From Cloacibacillus evryensis DSM 19522 (GTDB lineage: Bacteria; Synergistota; Synergistia; Synergistales; Synergistaceae), in contig NZ_KK073872.1 in NCBI RefSeq assembly GCF_000585335.1, positions 2,533,283-2,597,282 of the forward strand: 64,000 nt of DNA, in the 5' to 3' direction. Shown here piece after piece: positions 16,240-25,181 of the stretch (positions are counted from its first letter, which is position 1; each line of letters starts with the position of its first letter). Made by a program: the position numbers and the translations under genes. The notes under the pieces are model-generated. The model was not told where the DNA came from. It saw only the letters and a list, made by a program, of their open reading frames with translations, and ran no database searches.

Positions 16240-17436
16240 CTAACATTGTTGTAGAGACAAGAAATTTCCTATGGCAAATAAAATGGAGTCGATATCTTCT
16301 TCTGTTGTGTAATAATGCATGGAAACACGGATACCACCTGTCCAAGATGCACACCTTAATGAAACTATAATATTTTTTTCTAGTAAATAATCCATAAGTT
16401 TTTTCTCTTCTGACGATCCTCCTCCTTTAAAGCCTAAGTTAAAGGAGACTGTGGACGACATATGGGGTCTGTCTTTTGAACTGACTGTGTCTATTCCAAG
16501 CTGCCTAAGCCCCTCAGTAAACTTCAAATTCAGAGAGATAATTTTTTCTTCTATTTCCTTCAGGCCATATTCTTGTAAAACTTCAATAGCTTTTATTAAC
16601 CCCATGGCTCCTAAATAATTTCTGTAACCATTTATTTCAAATTTTTGAGCAGTATTAATCATTTCCATCTCATCAAATGGGCTTCTATCTGGATTCTCAA
16701 GGTAGGTGTCATAGTCTGGGTAGTGTTTAGGGAGCAATGCATTGAAATATGTATCATATGCTGGCTCTAATATATCAATCAATTGCTTTTTTATGTACAT
16801 AAACCCCATTCCAAAAGGTGAACCAATCCATTTTTTCGCCCCGGTACAGTAAAAATCAATTCCCATTTTTTTAACATCAACATGCATGGCGCCTACTTCC
16901 TGGACACCATCTATTGCGACATAACAGCCATATTGATGGGCTAGGTCACTTATAGCTTTCAAATCTGCACGATAGCCATTGATTTCTTGAACAGAGGATA
17001 AAATAATTAGCCGAGTATTTCTATCGATATATTTTTTAAAAATCTCAGCTGTAATTTCATTCTCTTTGCTTTTTACATGACGAATCTCAAAACCAATTTT
17101 TCTCTGTTTCCTCGTAAGGCAGAAATATGACGCCTGATACTCCAAATCACAGACTAACACATTCTCTTCAGGCTTTATATCTACAACCTCTGATACAATA
17201 CCTAATCCATGCGACGTGCTTTCAACTAAAGCAACTTCGGATACGTCACAATTAACAAGCTCTGCAACCTTATTTCTGGCCTCATCCAAAAGGCCCTGAA
17301 GAACGACGGATTGTGGGACGAGACCCGTTTGTATCTCGTTTAATAGCGCAACAAAAATTTCCGCACAAGAGAGAACCTTCTGGCTGTAAAGCCCAGTACA
17401 GGCATTGTCTAAATATACAATTCGCTTGTTTGACAT
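16240..17436 (-). CDS. Class V aminotransferase (NifS/isopenicillin-N-epimerase-like fold)
   Basis: 398 residues. YLDNACTGLYS at the start, ESTSHGLGIV, AIDGVQEVGAMHVD (PLP-contacting Asp) and the PLP lysine in YCTGAKKWIGSPFG are the class V pattern. The cysteine-desulfurase catalytic loop is not clear, so a role as epimerase, lyase or desulfurase acting on the imported amino-acid derivative is possible. AT-rich, unlike the flanking genes. It starts 33 bp after the TRAP large permease gene with an AAGGTG ribosome site, so it probably belongs to the transporter operon. Confidence 0.85.
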   Translation of the reverse strand: MSNKRIVYLDNACTGLYSQKVLSCAEIFVALLNEIQTGLVPQSVVLQGLLDEARNKVAELVNCDVSEVALVESTSHGLGIVSEVVDIKPEENVLVCDLEYQASYFCLTRKQRKIGFEIRHVKSKENEITAEIFKKYIDRNTRLIILSSVQEINGYRADLKAISDLAHQYGCYVAIDGVQEVGAMHVDVKKMGIDFYCTGAKKWIGSPFGMGFMYIKKQLIDILEPAYDTYFNALLPKHYPDYDTYLENPDRSPFDEMEMINTAQKFEINGYRNYLGAMGLIKAIEVLQEYGLKEIEEKIISLNLKFTEGLRQLGIDTVSSKDRPHMSSTVSFNLGFKGGGSSEEKKLMDYLLEKNIIVSLRCASWTGGIRVSMHYYTTEEDIDSILFAIGNFLSLQQC

Positions 17437-17469
17437 TCTTAATCACCTTATTTTGAGGAAGAGAATATT

Positions 17470-18768
17470 CTACATTCCTAAAATCAACCGCGGAAGAAAG
17501 AGCGAAAACTGCGGTATATACGTGGTGACAAGTAGCGTCGGCAGCCACGCAAAAAGCAACAGAATTACAGTTGGTTTTGCCATTTCACTTATAGGCGCTT
17601 TTGCCATATTGCCACCAAAATAAAGTAAAGGGGCACAAGGGGGAGTAATACCAGCCATACCTATATTAACAGCTAAAATTGCAGCCAACTGTACAGGGCT
17701 CACTCCGATCTCTTTAACTATAGGAACGAGAATCGGAGTACATAGCAGGACCGCACTTGTATCATCCATCAAACAGCCTAATATCAACATAAATATGTTA
17801 ATCATAATCAAAACCATATATTTGTTAGTAGACACCGCATAGAACATTTGGAGGATTTTCGATGGCAGATCTTCCATAACATATATCCGACTAAGCATCA
17901 TTACACAAAATATAAGAATCATAATACTGCCAGTTGCAGAAGCACCATGGAGCAGGCACTCTTTTAATTTTGTCCATGTCAATCCATGGTATACAAATTT
18001 GCCTATGAGGATAGAATATGCCACAGATACTGCCGCAGCTTCTGTTGGAGTCATAACTCCAGTATATATGCCACCCAACACGATCACTGGGAGCGCTAAT
18101 GCTGGCAGTGCTGCTAATTGTTTTTTCCGTTTCGCCTGACATAACAATTCTGATTCGAGATGTTCCACCATAAGCAAATTTGGATCATTCTTAAGTAAAA
18201 TGAAATTTAGCACAACAAACAGGGCTGTCAGCATCAGGCCAGGGAATACTATCGCTAAAAAAGAGGCCAATACTGACTGTCCACCAACCCATGCATATAC
18301 AATCATTAGCGCACTTGGGGGTATAAGCATTCCTAAAACTGCGGCATGTGTAAGCAACGTCGCCCTATAACCTCTTGGGTAACCGGCCTTTTCTAATCTA
18401 GGAAGCATTATAGTCCCTATACATGAAAGGGTTGCAGAAGCACTTCCAGTAATAGAGCCAAATAAAGCACAGGATACCACCGCGATAGCACCAAGTCCGC
18501 CTTTTTTTCTGCCCAGCCAAGTGTCTTCCACCAAATCAATAAGCCTGTCCCCGATATTAGCTTTAGCTATGATGCCACCAGCCATAATAAACATCGGTAT
18601 GGCAAACAGAACCACACTGCTCATCTTATTTACCCCTGTAGGTAACATAAAAGAAGGGTCATAACTGCCACTAACTAGGAAATATATCGCAGTTGTTAAA
18701 AAGGCGAAACAAACAGGCACTCCACTAAAAATACATACAAATAGTATTCCTATAGATATAAAAATCAT
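17470..18768 (-). CDS. TRAP transporter large permease (DctM)
   Basis: 432 residues, about twelve membrane helices. Family blocks: PMFIMAGGIIAKANIGDRLI, GLGAIAVVSCALFGSITGSA, GYPRGYRATLLTHAAVLGML, IPPSALMIVY and GMAGITPPCAPLLYFGG. With the DctQ and DctP proteins encoded next to it, it makes a sodium-driven importer for an organic acid, likely the amidated or N-acyl amino acid handled by the neighbouring deacylase. It begins one base after the DctQ stop. Confidence 0.95.
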   Translation of the reverse strand: MIFISIGILFVCIFSGVPVCFAFLTTAIYFLVSGSYDPSFMLPTGVNKMSSVVLFAIPMFIMAGGIIAKANIGDRLIDLVEDTWLGRKKGGLGAIAVVSCALFGSITGSASATLSCIGTIMLPRLEKAGYPRGYRATLLTHAAVLGMLIPPSALMIVYAWVGGQSVLASFLAIVFPGLMLTALFVVLNFILLKNDPNLLMVEHLESELLCQAKRKKQLAALPALALPVIVLGGIYTGVMTPTEAAAVSVAYSILIGKFVYHGLTWTKLKECLLHGASATGSIMILIFCVMMLSRIYVMEDLPSKILQMFYAVSTNKYMVLIMINIFMLILGCLMDDTSAVLLCTPILVPIVKEIGVSPVQLAAILAVNIGMAGITPPCAPLLYFGGNMAKAPISEMAKPTVILLLFAWLPTLLVTTYIPQFSLFLPRLILGM

Positions 18769-18769
18769 C

Positions 18770-19264
18770 TTATTGCACCTCTCCCCTACGCAACTCTTTG
18801 GCAGTTATAACAAAATCACGAAAATGATATACCGACATTAATACCAGCCCAAGTACAATTGCAATATAATACGAGGTCACGGGTAAACGCAAAATTAAAG
18901 TTCTTTGTGAACGTTGAAATGCAAAATCAAAGAAAGCGAAACTAAAATACGTAAAAACGATTCCTACACAGGCAGACAACAATGATGTCATAGCGTTGAT
19001 GATTTTTTGCACCTTAGGACAGTTTTTGCAAACAATATTTAGTATATCAGCAGTAATTTGGGTGCCATTATTACTGCAGTTAGCGCTGGCTATAAAATAA
19101 AGCCAGAATGCCACGCATACTTCGAGTTCGTCCATTCCTAAAACATCTCTATTAAAAATGTATCTCATAAACACCGTATACACTAAGAGAACCATCAGTA
19201 TCAGAGAACTCCAGATCATGACAAATTCTTCAACTTTTTTCAGCCAACTGGCAAAATACCGCAT
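18770..19264 (-). CDS. TRAP transporter small permease (DctQ)
   Basis: 164 residues, four membrane helices. The block YTVFMRYIFNRDVLGMDELEVCVAFWLYFIA is typical: R-x-x-x-x near the second helix and an acidic E-L-x pair. ATG 19264 is supported by AAGGAGG at good spacing. It lies between DctP and DctM. A strong hairpin separates it from DctP. Confidence 0.92.
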   Translation of the reverse strand: MRYFASWLKKVEEFVMIWSSLILMVLLVYTVFMRYIFNRDVLGMDELEVCVAFWLYFIASANCSNNGTQITADILNIVCKNCPKVQKIINAMTSLLSACVGIVFTYFSFAFFDFAFQRSQRTLILRLPVTSYYIAIVLGLVLMSVYHFRDFVITAKELRRGEVQ

Positions 19265-19294
19265 ATTAATACCTCCTTGAATATTTTTAGGCAA

Positions 19295-19324
19295 CCAGAA
19301 CCACTTATACAAAAGCGGTTCTGG
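19295..19324 (-). terminator. Hairpin between DctP and DctQ genes
   Basis: CCAGAACC (19295-19302) and GGTTCTGG (19317-19324), extended by CTT/AAG with a mismatch, form a strong stem. There is no good T-run, so it more likely protects the DctP mRNA or partly attenuates, giving more binding protein than permease. Confidence 0.55.
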
Positions 19325-19356
19325 CCAATTACATCATTCCGCCCATCTGTTGCTGC

Positions 19357-20379
19357 TTATTTCTCTAGTTTTTTGACCTCTTCACGCAATCTTCTTATCG
19401 CATCTTTCCCGGCTATGGAAGTAAGCTTCTCCCATGTTTTATTTCTCCCGTTTTCGAAAATTGGAGCTAGTTCTTTGGGAGTAAATGTGTGAATCGTTAC
19501 CCCATATTCATCATGAAGTTTCTGGCTATATAACTTATCAAATTTTTCCGCACTCACGAAGCTGTTTTTCTCTTCGATGTTGATGGCGTTCTGGATGACT
19601 TTCTGCTGTTCCGCCGTGAGGCTATTCCATGCCTTATTGCTTGCAAAGAAACACGTTGCCTCTATAAAAAGATTAGTCGCGTAATAATGCTTGATGATGT
19701 CGCCAAACCCATAGTAATTATGAATAGGGCCGCCCCCCCACCATGCATCGCAGATACCAGTCTGCAACGCCGTATAGGTCTCCGCATACGGTACAGAAAC
19801 CGTCCTAAAGCCTAAATCCTGAAGGGTGTAGACTGCGCTTGCAATACCTGAAGTCCTGATAAGCTCTGACTTTTTCACCTTTGGGTCCAAAAGCCCCTTC
19901 TCGTTCAGAGGTTTAACAGACGCGATGCCGGACATACATTCGGCACTAAAGCCAAGAAATTTCATTCCCAAATCATTGCACGCTTCATCTATGATTTTAT
20001 AAAGAACTCCGTTCTTAGCATAGATTTTTTTGGCATCATCGTATGTTTTTGCCAGAAACATCATAGACGGGAGCATCAACCTTCCATCAAGCTGATGATT
20101 AGTAGAAATCAGGGCAAAATCAATTGTTCCTTTTAGAAGCTCTTCCTGAATCTGCTGAAAATCACCAAGTTGATTAGCTGGATAAACCTTTAGTTCGATT
20201 CCTCCTTTTGTCTCTTTCAGAACCATATCTCTGATACGCAACATTTGCTTCGTTGACTCTTGATCAACGGGGTTTTGACCAGCAAAACGAAACGTTTTAG
20301 CTGCGCTTGCGGTCCCAGTACTCATGACCATAAAGGACAACACCACCATGGCACATAAACCTTTCTTAAAAACATTCAT
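19357..20379 (-). CDS. TRAP transporter solute-binding protein (DctP)
   Basis: 340 residues with a signal peptide (1-26, ending TASAA). DctP-family features: RIRDMVLKETKGGIELKVYP, GTIDFALISTNHQLDG, the ligand-binding Arg region KSELIRTSGIASAVYTLQDLG, and CDAWWGGGPIH where many relatives have an Asn-rich motif. The long DAWWGGG stretch is unusual. Binds an organic acid in the periplasm and hands it to DctQM. It has an AGGAGG ribosome site before ATG 20379. Confidence 0.93.
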   Translation of the reverse strand: MNVFKKGLCAMVVLSFMVMSTGTASAAKTFRFAGQNPVDQESTKQMLRIRDMVLKETKGGIELKVYPANQLGDFQQIQEELLKGTIDFALISTNHQLDGRLMLPSMMFLAKTYDDAKKIYAKNGVLYKIIDEACNDLGMKFLGFSAECMSGIASVKPLNEKGLLDPKVKKSELIRTSGIASAVYTLQDLGFRTVSVPYAETYTALQTGICDAWWGGGPIHNYYGFGDIIKHYYATNLFIEATCFFASNKAWNSLTAEQQKVIQNAINIEEKNSFVSAEKFDKLYSQKLHDEYGVTIHTFTPKELAPIFENGRNKTWEKLTSIAGKDAIRRLREEVKKLEK

Positions 20380-20494
20380 CGTTTCTTCCTCCTGAAATTG
20401 TATTTTTGCTTCTGACTACTTTATGGTGCTAAAAACACATAATAATTTTCTATAAGATGTAAAAAGTATCATTTTTTATTAAAATTCTAGCAAG

Positions 20495-21172
20495 TTAGTC
20501 CAACTGTGATTCAAAAAACCTTCTAAAAATTTCTTGATGGTTTGGATAAGTTTTATCACTATATTCGAATCCCAGAGAATTACAAGTTACAGGGAGTTTA
20601 TAACCATCAAGAAAATCTTTTGCTTGTGCAGGAGATATCTCAAAGTGGCATTGAAATCCCCACACAGGTTCATTTAAGAATTTATAAGCCATAATCTTGC
20701 AATTGTCTGAAGAAGCGATAATCTTTACCTTGTCCAAAGGCAGGTCAAACAATTCATACCCATGAGTGACAAAAGGAAACCAAATAGAACCTTTTTTACC
20801 TAATAATGGATCGTCATCTACGACAGTAACCTTTTCCCAACCATGATCTTCTTTTGGTTTCTGTCTCAGCTTTTCGTACCCCAATATCTCTCTAGCGATT
20901 ATTTGATGCCCATAGCATATTCCAAGTGTAGGGATACCATAATCGTATGAGCTCCTGACAAAACTATATAGCCGCGACTGCCAATCACTCTCGTAAGACG
21001 TAACCATCGAGCCGCTATAAACTAGATGTGAATAACCCTCTAGACTATTTGGCAATTCTTCAAATTCAGGACTTACAAAATCGTGTGGATAACGTTCTAA
21101 AAATGGTTTGATATGTACCTTCGGATCATATAGCGGGCTTCCAGAACAATCGACGAATAGAATCTTTGACAT
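20495..21172 (-). CDS. Class I glutamine amidotransferase-like protein
   Basis: 225 residues. The catalytic Cys lies in LGICYGHQII (nucleophile elbow) and the His in GFQCHFEIS with the Glu two residues on, so the Cys-His-Glu triad is visible. No synthetase domain is attached, so it may be a free glutaminase-type amidase like gamma-glutamyl hydrolases or yeast Dug-type peptidases. Located 19 bp after the D-aminoacylase gene and before the TRAP genes, it may cleave a gamma-glutamyl or amide derivative of the imported substrate. AT-rich like its neighbours. Confidence 0.85.
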   Translation of the reverse strand: MSKILFVDCSGSPLYDPKVHIKPFLERYPHDFVSPEFEELPNSLEGYSHLVYSGSMVTSYESDWQSRLYSFVRSSYDYGIPTLGICYGHQIIAREILGYEKLRQKPKEDHGWEKVTVVDDDPLLGKKGSIWFPFVTHGYELFDLPLDKVKIIASSDNCKIMAYKFLNEPVWGFQCHFEISPAQAKDFLDGYKLPVTCNSLGFEYSDKTYPNHQEIFRRFFESQLD

Positions 21173-21191
21173 GAATCCATCTCCCTTTTTC

Positions 21192-22775
21192 CTAAATTTT
21201 ATTTCTTTTTAAAGAGCGACCTGGCAGGGTACCAGTGGGGCATCCGTCATATAAGGCTATTTGTCCATTAACTATGACGCATTTAATACCTTCAGGAGGT
21301 GCCATGGGCATAGCGTAAGTAGCTTTATCATAGACATCAGTGTATTTAAATATGGTAATATCAGCAAAATTACCTTCGGAAAGAACCCCTCTTTTGACTA
21401 ACCCAAATCTATCGGCGTTAAATTTTGTAAGCTTATAAATTAATTTTTCTAGGCTATAACCATATTCGCGTGTTAGCCTTAGAACCTTTGCATAGCTGCC
21501 AAATGCACGCGGATGCGTATGGCTTCCACAATCCATACTATCGCTGCCTACAGTGTAATACGGTTTCTGCAAAAGAAACATAAAATCATCAAGAAGCTGA
21601 CTATTAATATTAGCTCCCGCAATTCCGTCGGCTGACGTTATCGATACCCCTAGATCGCTTTCAATTAGTACCTCTGCTAGCATATCTCCTATTTTTTGAC
21701 CGCGAATTTTAGCCACATAATCTAACGAATGCCCTTCGTATTCTGGATGATATTTCACATAGGCAAACCTGGCTGGTTTATAGTAAACAAGTGTTTCACA
21801 GTTATCTGTTATAGCTGATCTTACCTCTAAATCCTTAAGCCTTCTTATTATTTCTTCGCTAGTCCCCTCTTGCGCCCACGCTGGGAGGTAATAAATGCCA
21901 TAGGTCTGGCCTCCAAAATATGGATAACTTTCAACACTTATATCAGCTCCGTTACTAATGGATTTTTCAAATACTTCTGCAATCACCTCCGGTTTACCAC
22001 AAGTGACTGGATAGAGTGTCCTAGTGTGTAAAACATGTGTCCTTACTCCCAGCGATTCGGCGATAGAACAAACTTCCTCATTCCCTTCCATCATACTGCC
22101 ATCGACACTACTCGGGCGCACATGCGCAAGAAAAACAGCGTTCTCTTCCGCAACTACCTTATTTAAATCTGTTAACTCATCGGAGGAGATAACACTAGAA
22201 TGCGTAGGGAAATAGTCTAATCCTATAGAAAACCCCACTGCTCCCATTCTCAAATTTTCCCTAAGCAGACCTTTCATTTTTTCGGATAGCCCAGCGTAAC
22301 CTACGCAATTAAAACCACCTGCACTTATGCGCAACGGGATGTGTCCAATCGCCGCAGCAACATTAACTGCTGCACCATCTGCTTGATAAAGATAATCCTC
22401 TATGTTGGCGGCAGTGTAATTGAAATTATCCCTATACCCTACCATGCCGGAATTTAGTCTGTTGACCTCAGATCTGTATTCTTGTTGTAAAGGAACGGTA
22501 CCAAGCCCACACAGTCCTGTGATAACAGTGGTTACTCCCTGACACAAAGGAGCTACCATTTGTTTATCATAAAGAACAGTGTTATCGTAGTGCGTGTGAG
22601 GGTCAATAAAACCAGGAGATACGACATGTCCGGAGGCATCGATCTCATAAAACGCTTCATCATCAGCATTACCTATTTTGGCAATGATACCGTCTCTTAT
22701 CATAATGTTGCTTAAATATGGAGAATTACCAGACCCATCATATATATAGGCATTTTTTATTAAGATATCAAACAT
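21192..22775 (-). CDS. N-acyl-D-amino-acid deacylase (D-aminoacylase) family amidohydrolase
   Basis: 527 residues. Metal-dependent amidohydrolase of the D-aminoacylase group: GFIDPHTHYD (HxH), the FLAHVRPS region, VLHTRTLYP, GSDSMDCGSHTHPRAFGS, typical Asp/His cluster, and a C-terminal EGNFADITIF. It should remove an acyl group from an N-acyl-D-amino acid or a similar D-configured amide. Start ATG 22775 is supported by GGGAGG at 7-nt spacing; a start seven codons earlier has none. It is the core catabolic enzyme of the AT-rich island. Some relatives act on N-acyl-D-glutamate or related ureido acids. Confidence 0.88.
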   Translation of the reverse strand: MFDILIKNAYIYDGSGNSPYLSNIMIRDGIIAKIGNADDEAFYEIDASGHVVSPGFIDPHTHYDNTVLYDKQMVAPLCQGVTTVITGLCGLGTVPLQQEYRSEVNRLNSGMVGYRDNFNYTAANIEDYLYQADGAAVNVAAAIGHIPLRISAGGFNCVGYAGLSEKMKGLLRENLRMGAVGFSIGLDYFPTHSSVISSDELTDLNKVVAEENAVFLAHVRPSSVDGSMMEGNEEVCSIAESLGVRTHVLHTRTLYPVTCGKPEVIAEVFEKSISNGADISVESYPYFGGQTYGIYYLPAWAQEGTSEEIIRRLKDLEVRSAITDNCETLVYYKPARFAYVKYHPEYEGHSLDYVAKIRGQKIGDMLAEVLIESDLGVSITSADGIAGANINSQLLDDFMFLLQKPYYTVGSDSMDCGSHTHPRAFGSYAKVLRLTREYGYSLEKLIYKLTKFNADRFGLVKRGVLSEGNFADITIFKYTDVYDKATYAMPMAPPEGIKCVIVNGQIALYDGCPTGTLPGRSLKRNKI

Positions 22776-22826
22776 CCCGCACACCTCCCTGCTCAATGCA
22801 AAATAATACCGTTCACACGGATGAAC

Positions 22827-23615
22827 CTAGATAGCTTTGACCATACCGCCATCTACTAAGATAGATTGTCCTGTTATAAACGTATTAGCGGAAGAACAAA
22901 GGAACGCGGCGAGCTTTCCATATTCCTGAGGCGTACCGTATCTGCCAAGCGGGATACCCGCAAATGCTAGCTGCTGAATTTCCTCTACTGTCTTGCCTGC
23001 CTTCTCAGCGCGAACGCTATCTAGGTAGTCAATACGGGCGGTTCCAATGCGTCCGGGAGCAATTACATTAACCAGAATGTTATCTTTACCTAGTTCCTGC
23101 GAAAGCGTTTTCGCAAGCCCAACAACTCCCATTCTGAAAGTGTTTGAGAGAATAAGATTATCAAGGACAGACTTAATTGACGAAGACGTTGAATTAAGAA
23201 TCCTGCCGCCATTATTAGCTCTCATATGCGGCAGTACCTCACGAATTGTACGTATATAAGAAAGCAGCGTAAGTTCATAAGCCTTTTGCCAAGCGCTATC
23301 GTCAAAAGCATCAAAGTTCCCTGCTGCCGGACCACCAGTATTATTCACAAGAGCAAAAACGGGGCCATATGCGTCGACAGTTGTTTTTACAAGATTTTTT
23401 ATATCATCTGCGTTCGTTATACTACCGACGAATATTGAGGGGTTCTTACCTGTCTCCGAGAAGATATCTTGGCGCGCTTGTTTGAGTTCGTCTTCGAATG
23501 GACTGAACAGCATGACATTTGCACCTTCTCGCGCAAATTCGGTTGCAATTGCTTTACCAAGTCCAGCACTTGAAGCCATTACCAATGCACATTTGTCTTT
23601 AAGCCCTAGTTCCAC
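22827..23615 (-). CDS. SDR-family oxidoreductase lacking the usual Tyr/Lys pair
   Basis: 262 residues, classical short-chain dehydrogenase length. Cofactor site ASSAGLGKA (TGxxxGxG-like), LVNNTGGPAAG (NNxG), catalytic Ser region NSTSSSIKS, and a C-terminal GQSILVDGGM are present. At the YxxxK position the sequence is LSNTFRMG: Ser157 replaces Tyr and Arg161 replaces Lys. A subfamily with this change exists, so it may be catalytically different. It starts with GTG 23615 (AAGGAGG at 7-nt spacing). It is probably the first gene of the operon that continues with the D-aminoacylase, amidotransferase and TRAP genes. Confidence 0.88.
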   Translation of the reverse strand: MELGLKDKCALVMASSAGLGKAIATEFAREGANVMLFSPFEDELKQARQDIFSETGKNPSIFVGSITNADDIKNLVKTTVDAYGPVFALVNNTGGPAAGNFDAFDDSAWQKAYELTLLSYIRTIREVLPHMRANNGGRILNSTSSSIKSVLDNLILSNTFRMGVVGLAKTLSQELGKDNILVNVIAPGRIGTARIDYLDSVRAEKAGKTVEEIQQLAFAGIPLGRYGTPQEYGKLAAFLCSSANTFITGQSILVDGGMVKAI

Positions 23616-23715
23616 GAAAAATCCTCCTTATTTGATATCCGCCTCAATTAAGCATGTTTTTGAAACAGATATGTTTATTCTTGTGATACGAGAATATTAT
23701 TAGTTTTTCGCGAAT

Positions 23716-23749
23716 CAGTCCAAGACGTAATTTCAAATATTTATATTAG
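23716..23749 (-). promoter_or_regulatory. Bipartite regulatory element, copy A
   Basis: In gene orientation: CTAAT, 16 bp, then ACGTCTTGGACTG, 100 bp before the SDR gene. The second block carries a -35-like TTGGAC, and TAATAT lies 18 bp further on. Shared in form and spacing with copies B, C and D. Confidence 0.6.
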
Positions 23750-23784
23750 TAAATCATTATGAGCTTTATTTAAATTTTGTAGAA

Positions 23785-24987
23785 TTAACCTAATTTTTCC
23801 AACAGTTTCAAGGCCGCGCAAGTTATATAACGCACACCCACGGATAGAGTATCCTCATCAGGGAGGAATTTACTATTGTGAAGCGGTGGCATATCATTTA
23901 CTAAAACATGACAAGGGCAACAACCTACATACGCAAATACGCTTGGAACCTCACGAGCAAAAAAAGCAAAATCTTCACCTATTGCAGGTATCGTAGGCAA
24001 TGAGCAAAGGTTTTCATGCCCTAATATTTCCCTCGCCGCATTTTTGCATATTTCTGTAATATACGGATCGTTCATTACAGACGGACACCCTCTATCATAG
24101 TGCACATCAGCATTAGCTCCAAAAGCAGCTACCGTGTTTTTTATTGTTTGCTTTATAAGCTCTGGTAATTTGTCTCGGACGTTTTCATTAAAACTCCGAA
24201 CGGTTCCTTCTACATATACATGATCAGAAATGATATTGTATCCGTCACCACCACAAATTTTCCCCAACGTGATAACCACAGGGGAAAACGGGCTTATTCT
24301 ACGGGATACGATACTCTGCATAGCGGAAATTACAGCTGCTGAAGCAACTATTGTATCTATGCCCTCGTCCGGAATCGCCCCATGAGAAGATTTACCATTA
24401 ATCGTAAAAGATAAATGGTCTGAAGAAGAAGATGCTGGGCCTTCTTCAATGCCTATCGTTCCTACTTTTAAATAAGGCCAGACATGAAGCCCTAACATAG
24501 CGTTAACTTTTGGGTTTTCTAAGATACCGTCCGCTATCATCAGAGAGGCCCCTCCCAATGGGGGCTTTTCCTCGGCTGGCTGAAAAACGAATTTTATGGT
24601 TCCTGCCATCTCCCCTTTAATCTCACATAATACCTTAGCCGCCCCAAGGAGAATCGCCATATGGGCATCGTGCCCACAAGCATGCATAATACCATCATTG
24701 AGTGAGGAAACAGGAGACCCTGTATCTTCCTTTATTGCCAGGGCATCCATGTCGGCACGAAGTGCTATTACAGGTCCTGGCTTTGCGCCATTAAGAAGAC
24801 CAACCACTCCATAGCCACCTACATTTGTTTGGATTTCATCAAAATGTAATTTTTTTAATATGTTTATAATAAATTGTGATGTGTTCTTCTCGTCGTAGCT
24901 TAGTTCTGGATATTGATGTAAATAGTGATAAGGTTCTACAATGGAATCTCGATACTTTTTCTCAACACGGTTGATAACTGTTTTCAT
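23785..24987 (-). CDS. M20-family amidohydrolase (hippurate hydrolase/aminoacylase-like)
   Basis: 400 residues. M20D pattern: ALRADMDALAI, MHACGHDAHMAILLG (metal and dimer His), FQPAEEKPPLGGA (general-base Glu pair), LGLHVWPYLKVGTIG and TIPAIGEDFAFFA, with a late PPLHNSKF metal ligand. Two-zinc or manganese hydrolase of N-acyl amino acids or amides. The ATG at 24987 has AGGAG ten bases upstream. AT-rich, with regulatory element copy B just upstream, so it probably belongs to the same regulon as the SDR operon, and complements D-specific deacylation with an L- or broad-specificity enzyme. Confidence 0.92.
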   Translation of the reverse strand: MKTVINRVEKKYRDSIVEPYHYLHQYPELSYDEKNTSQFIINILKKLHFDEIQTNVGGYGVVGLLNGAKPGPVIALRADMDALAIKEDTGSPVSSLNDGIMHACGHDAHMAILLGAAKVLCEIKGEMAGTIKFVFQPAEEKPPLGGASLMIADGILENPKVNAMLGLHVWPYLKVGTIGIEEGPASSSSDHLSFTINGKSSHGAIPDEGIDTIVASAAVISAMQSIVSRRISPFSPVVITLGKICGGDGYNIISDHVYVEGTVRSFNENVRDKLPELIKQTIKNTVAAFGANADVHYDRGCPSVMNDPYITEICKNAAREILGHENLCSLPTIPAIGEDFAFFAREVPSVFAYVGCCPCHVLVNDMPPLHNSKFLPDEDTLSVGVRYITCAALKLLEKLG

Positions 24988-25051
24988 TACTTCCGATCTC
25001 CTCTTTTAATTCACAGTAAGACTAAAAGCATCATTAAATAAACCTGGGTAG

Positions 25052-25085
25052 CAGTCAAAGACGTATTGTCAAATGTTTATATTAG
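25052..25085 (-). promoter_or_regulatory. Bipartite regulatory element, copy B
   Basis: In gene orientation: CTAAT, 16 bp, ACGTCTTTGACTG, 64 bp before the M20 gene. The closest match to the consensus; 28 of its 34 bases agree with copy A. Confidence 0.65.
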
Positions 25086-25181
25086 TGATTTGTAATGCCG
25101 TATTTGCTTACGACGACGCGCGCCGGACGCACGGCAAAGGCAGTGCCTGCGCCGCCGCGCCGCGCCTTCCATGCCGTTTTT

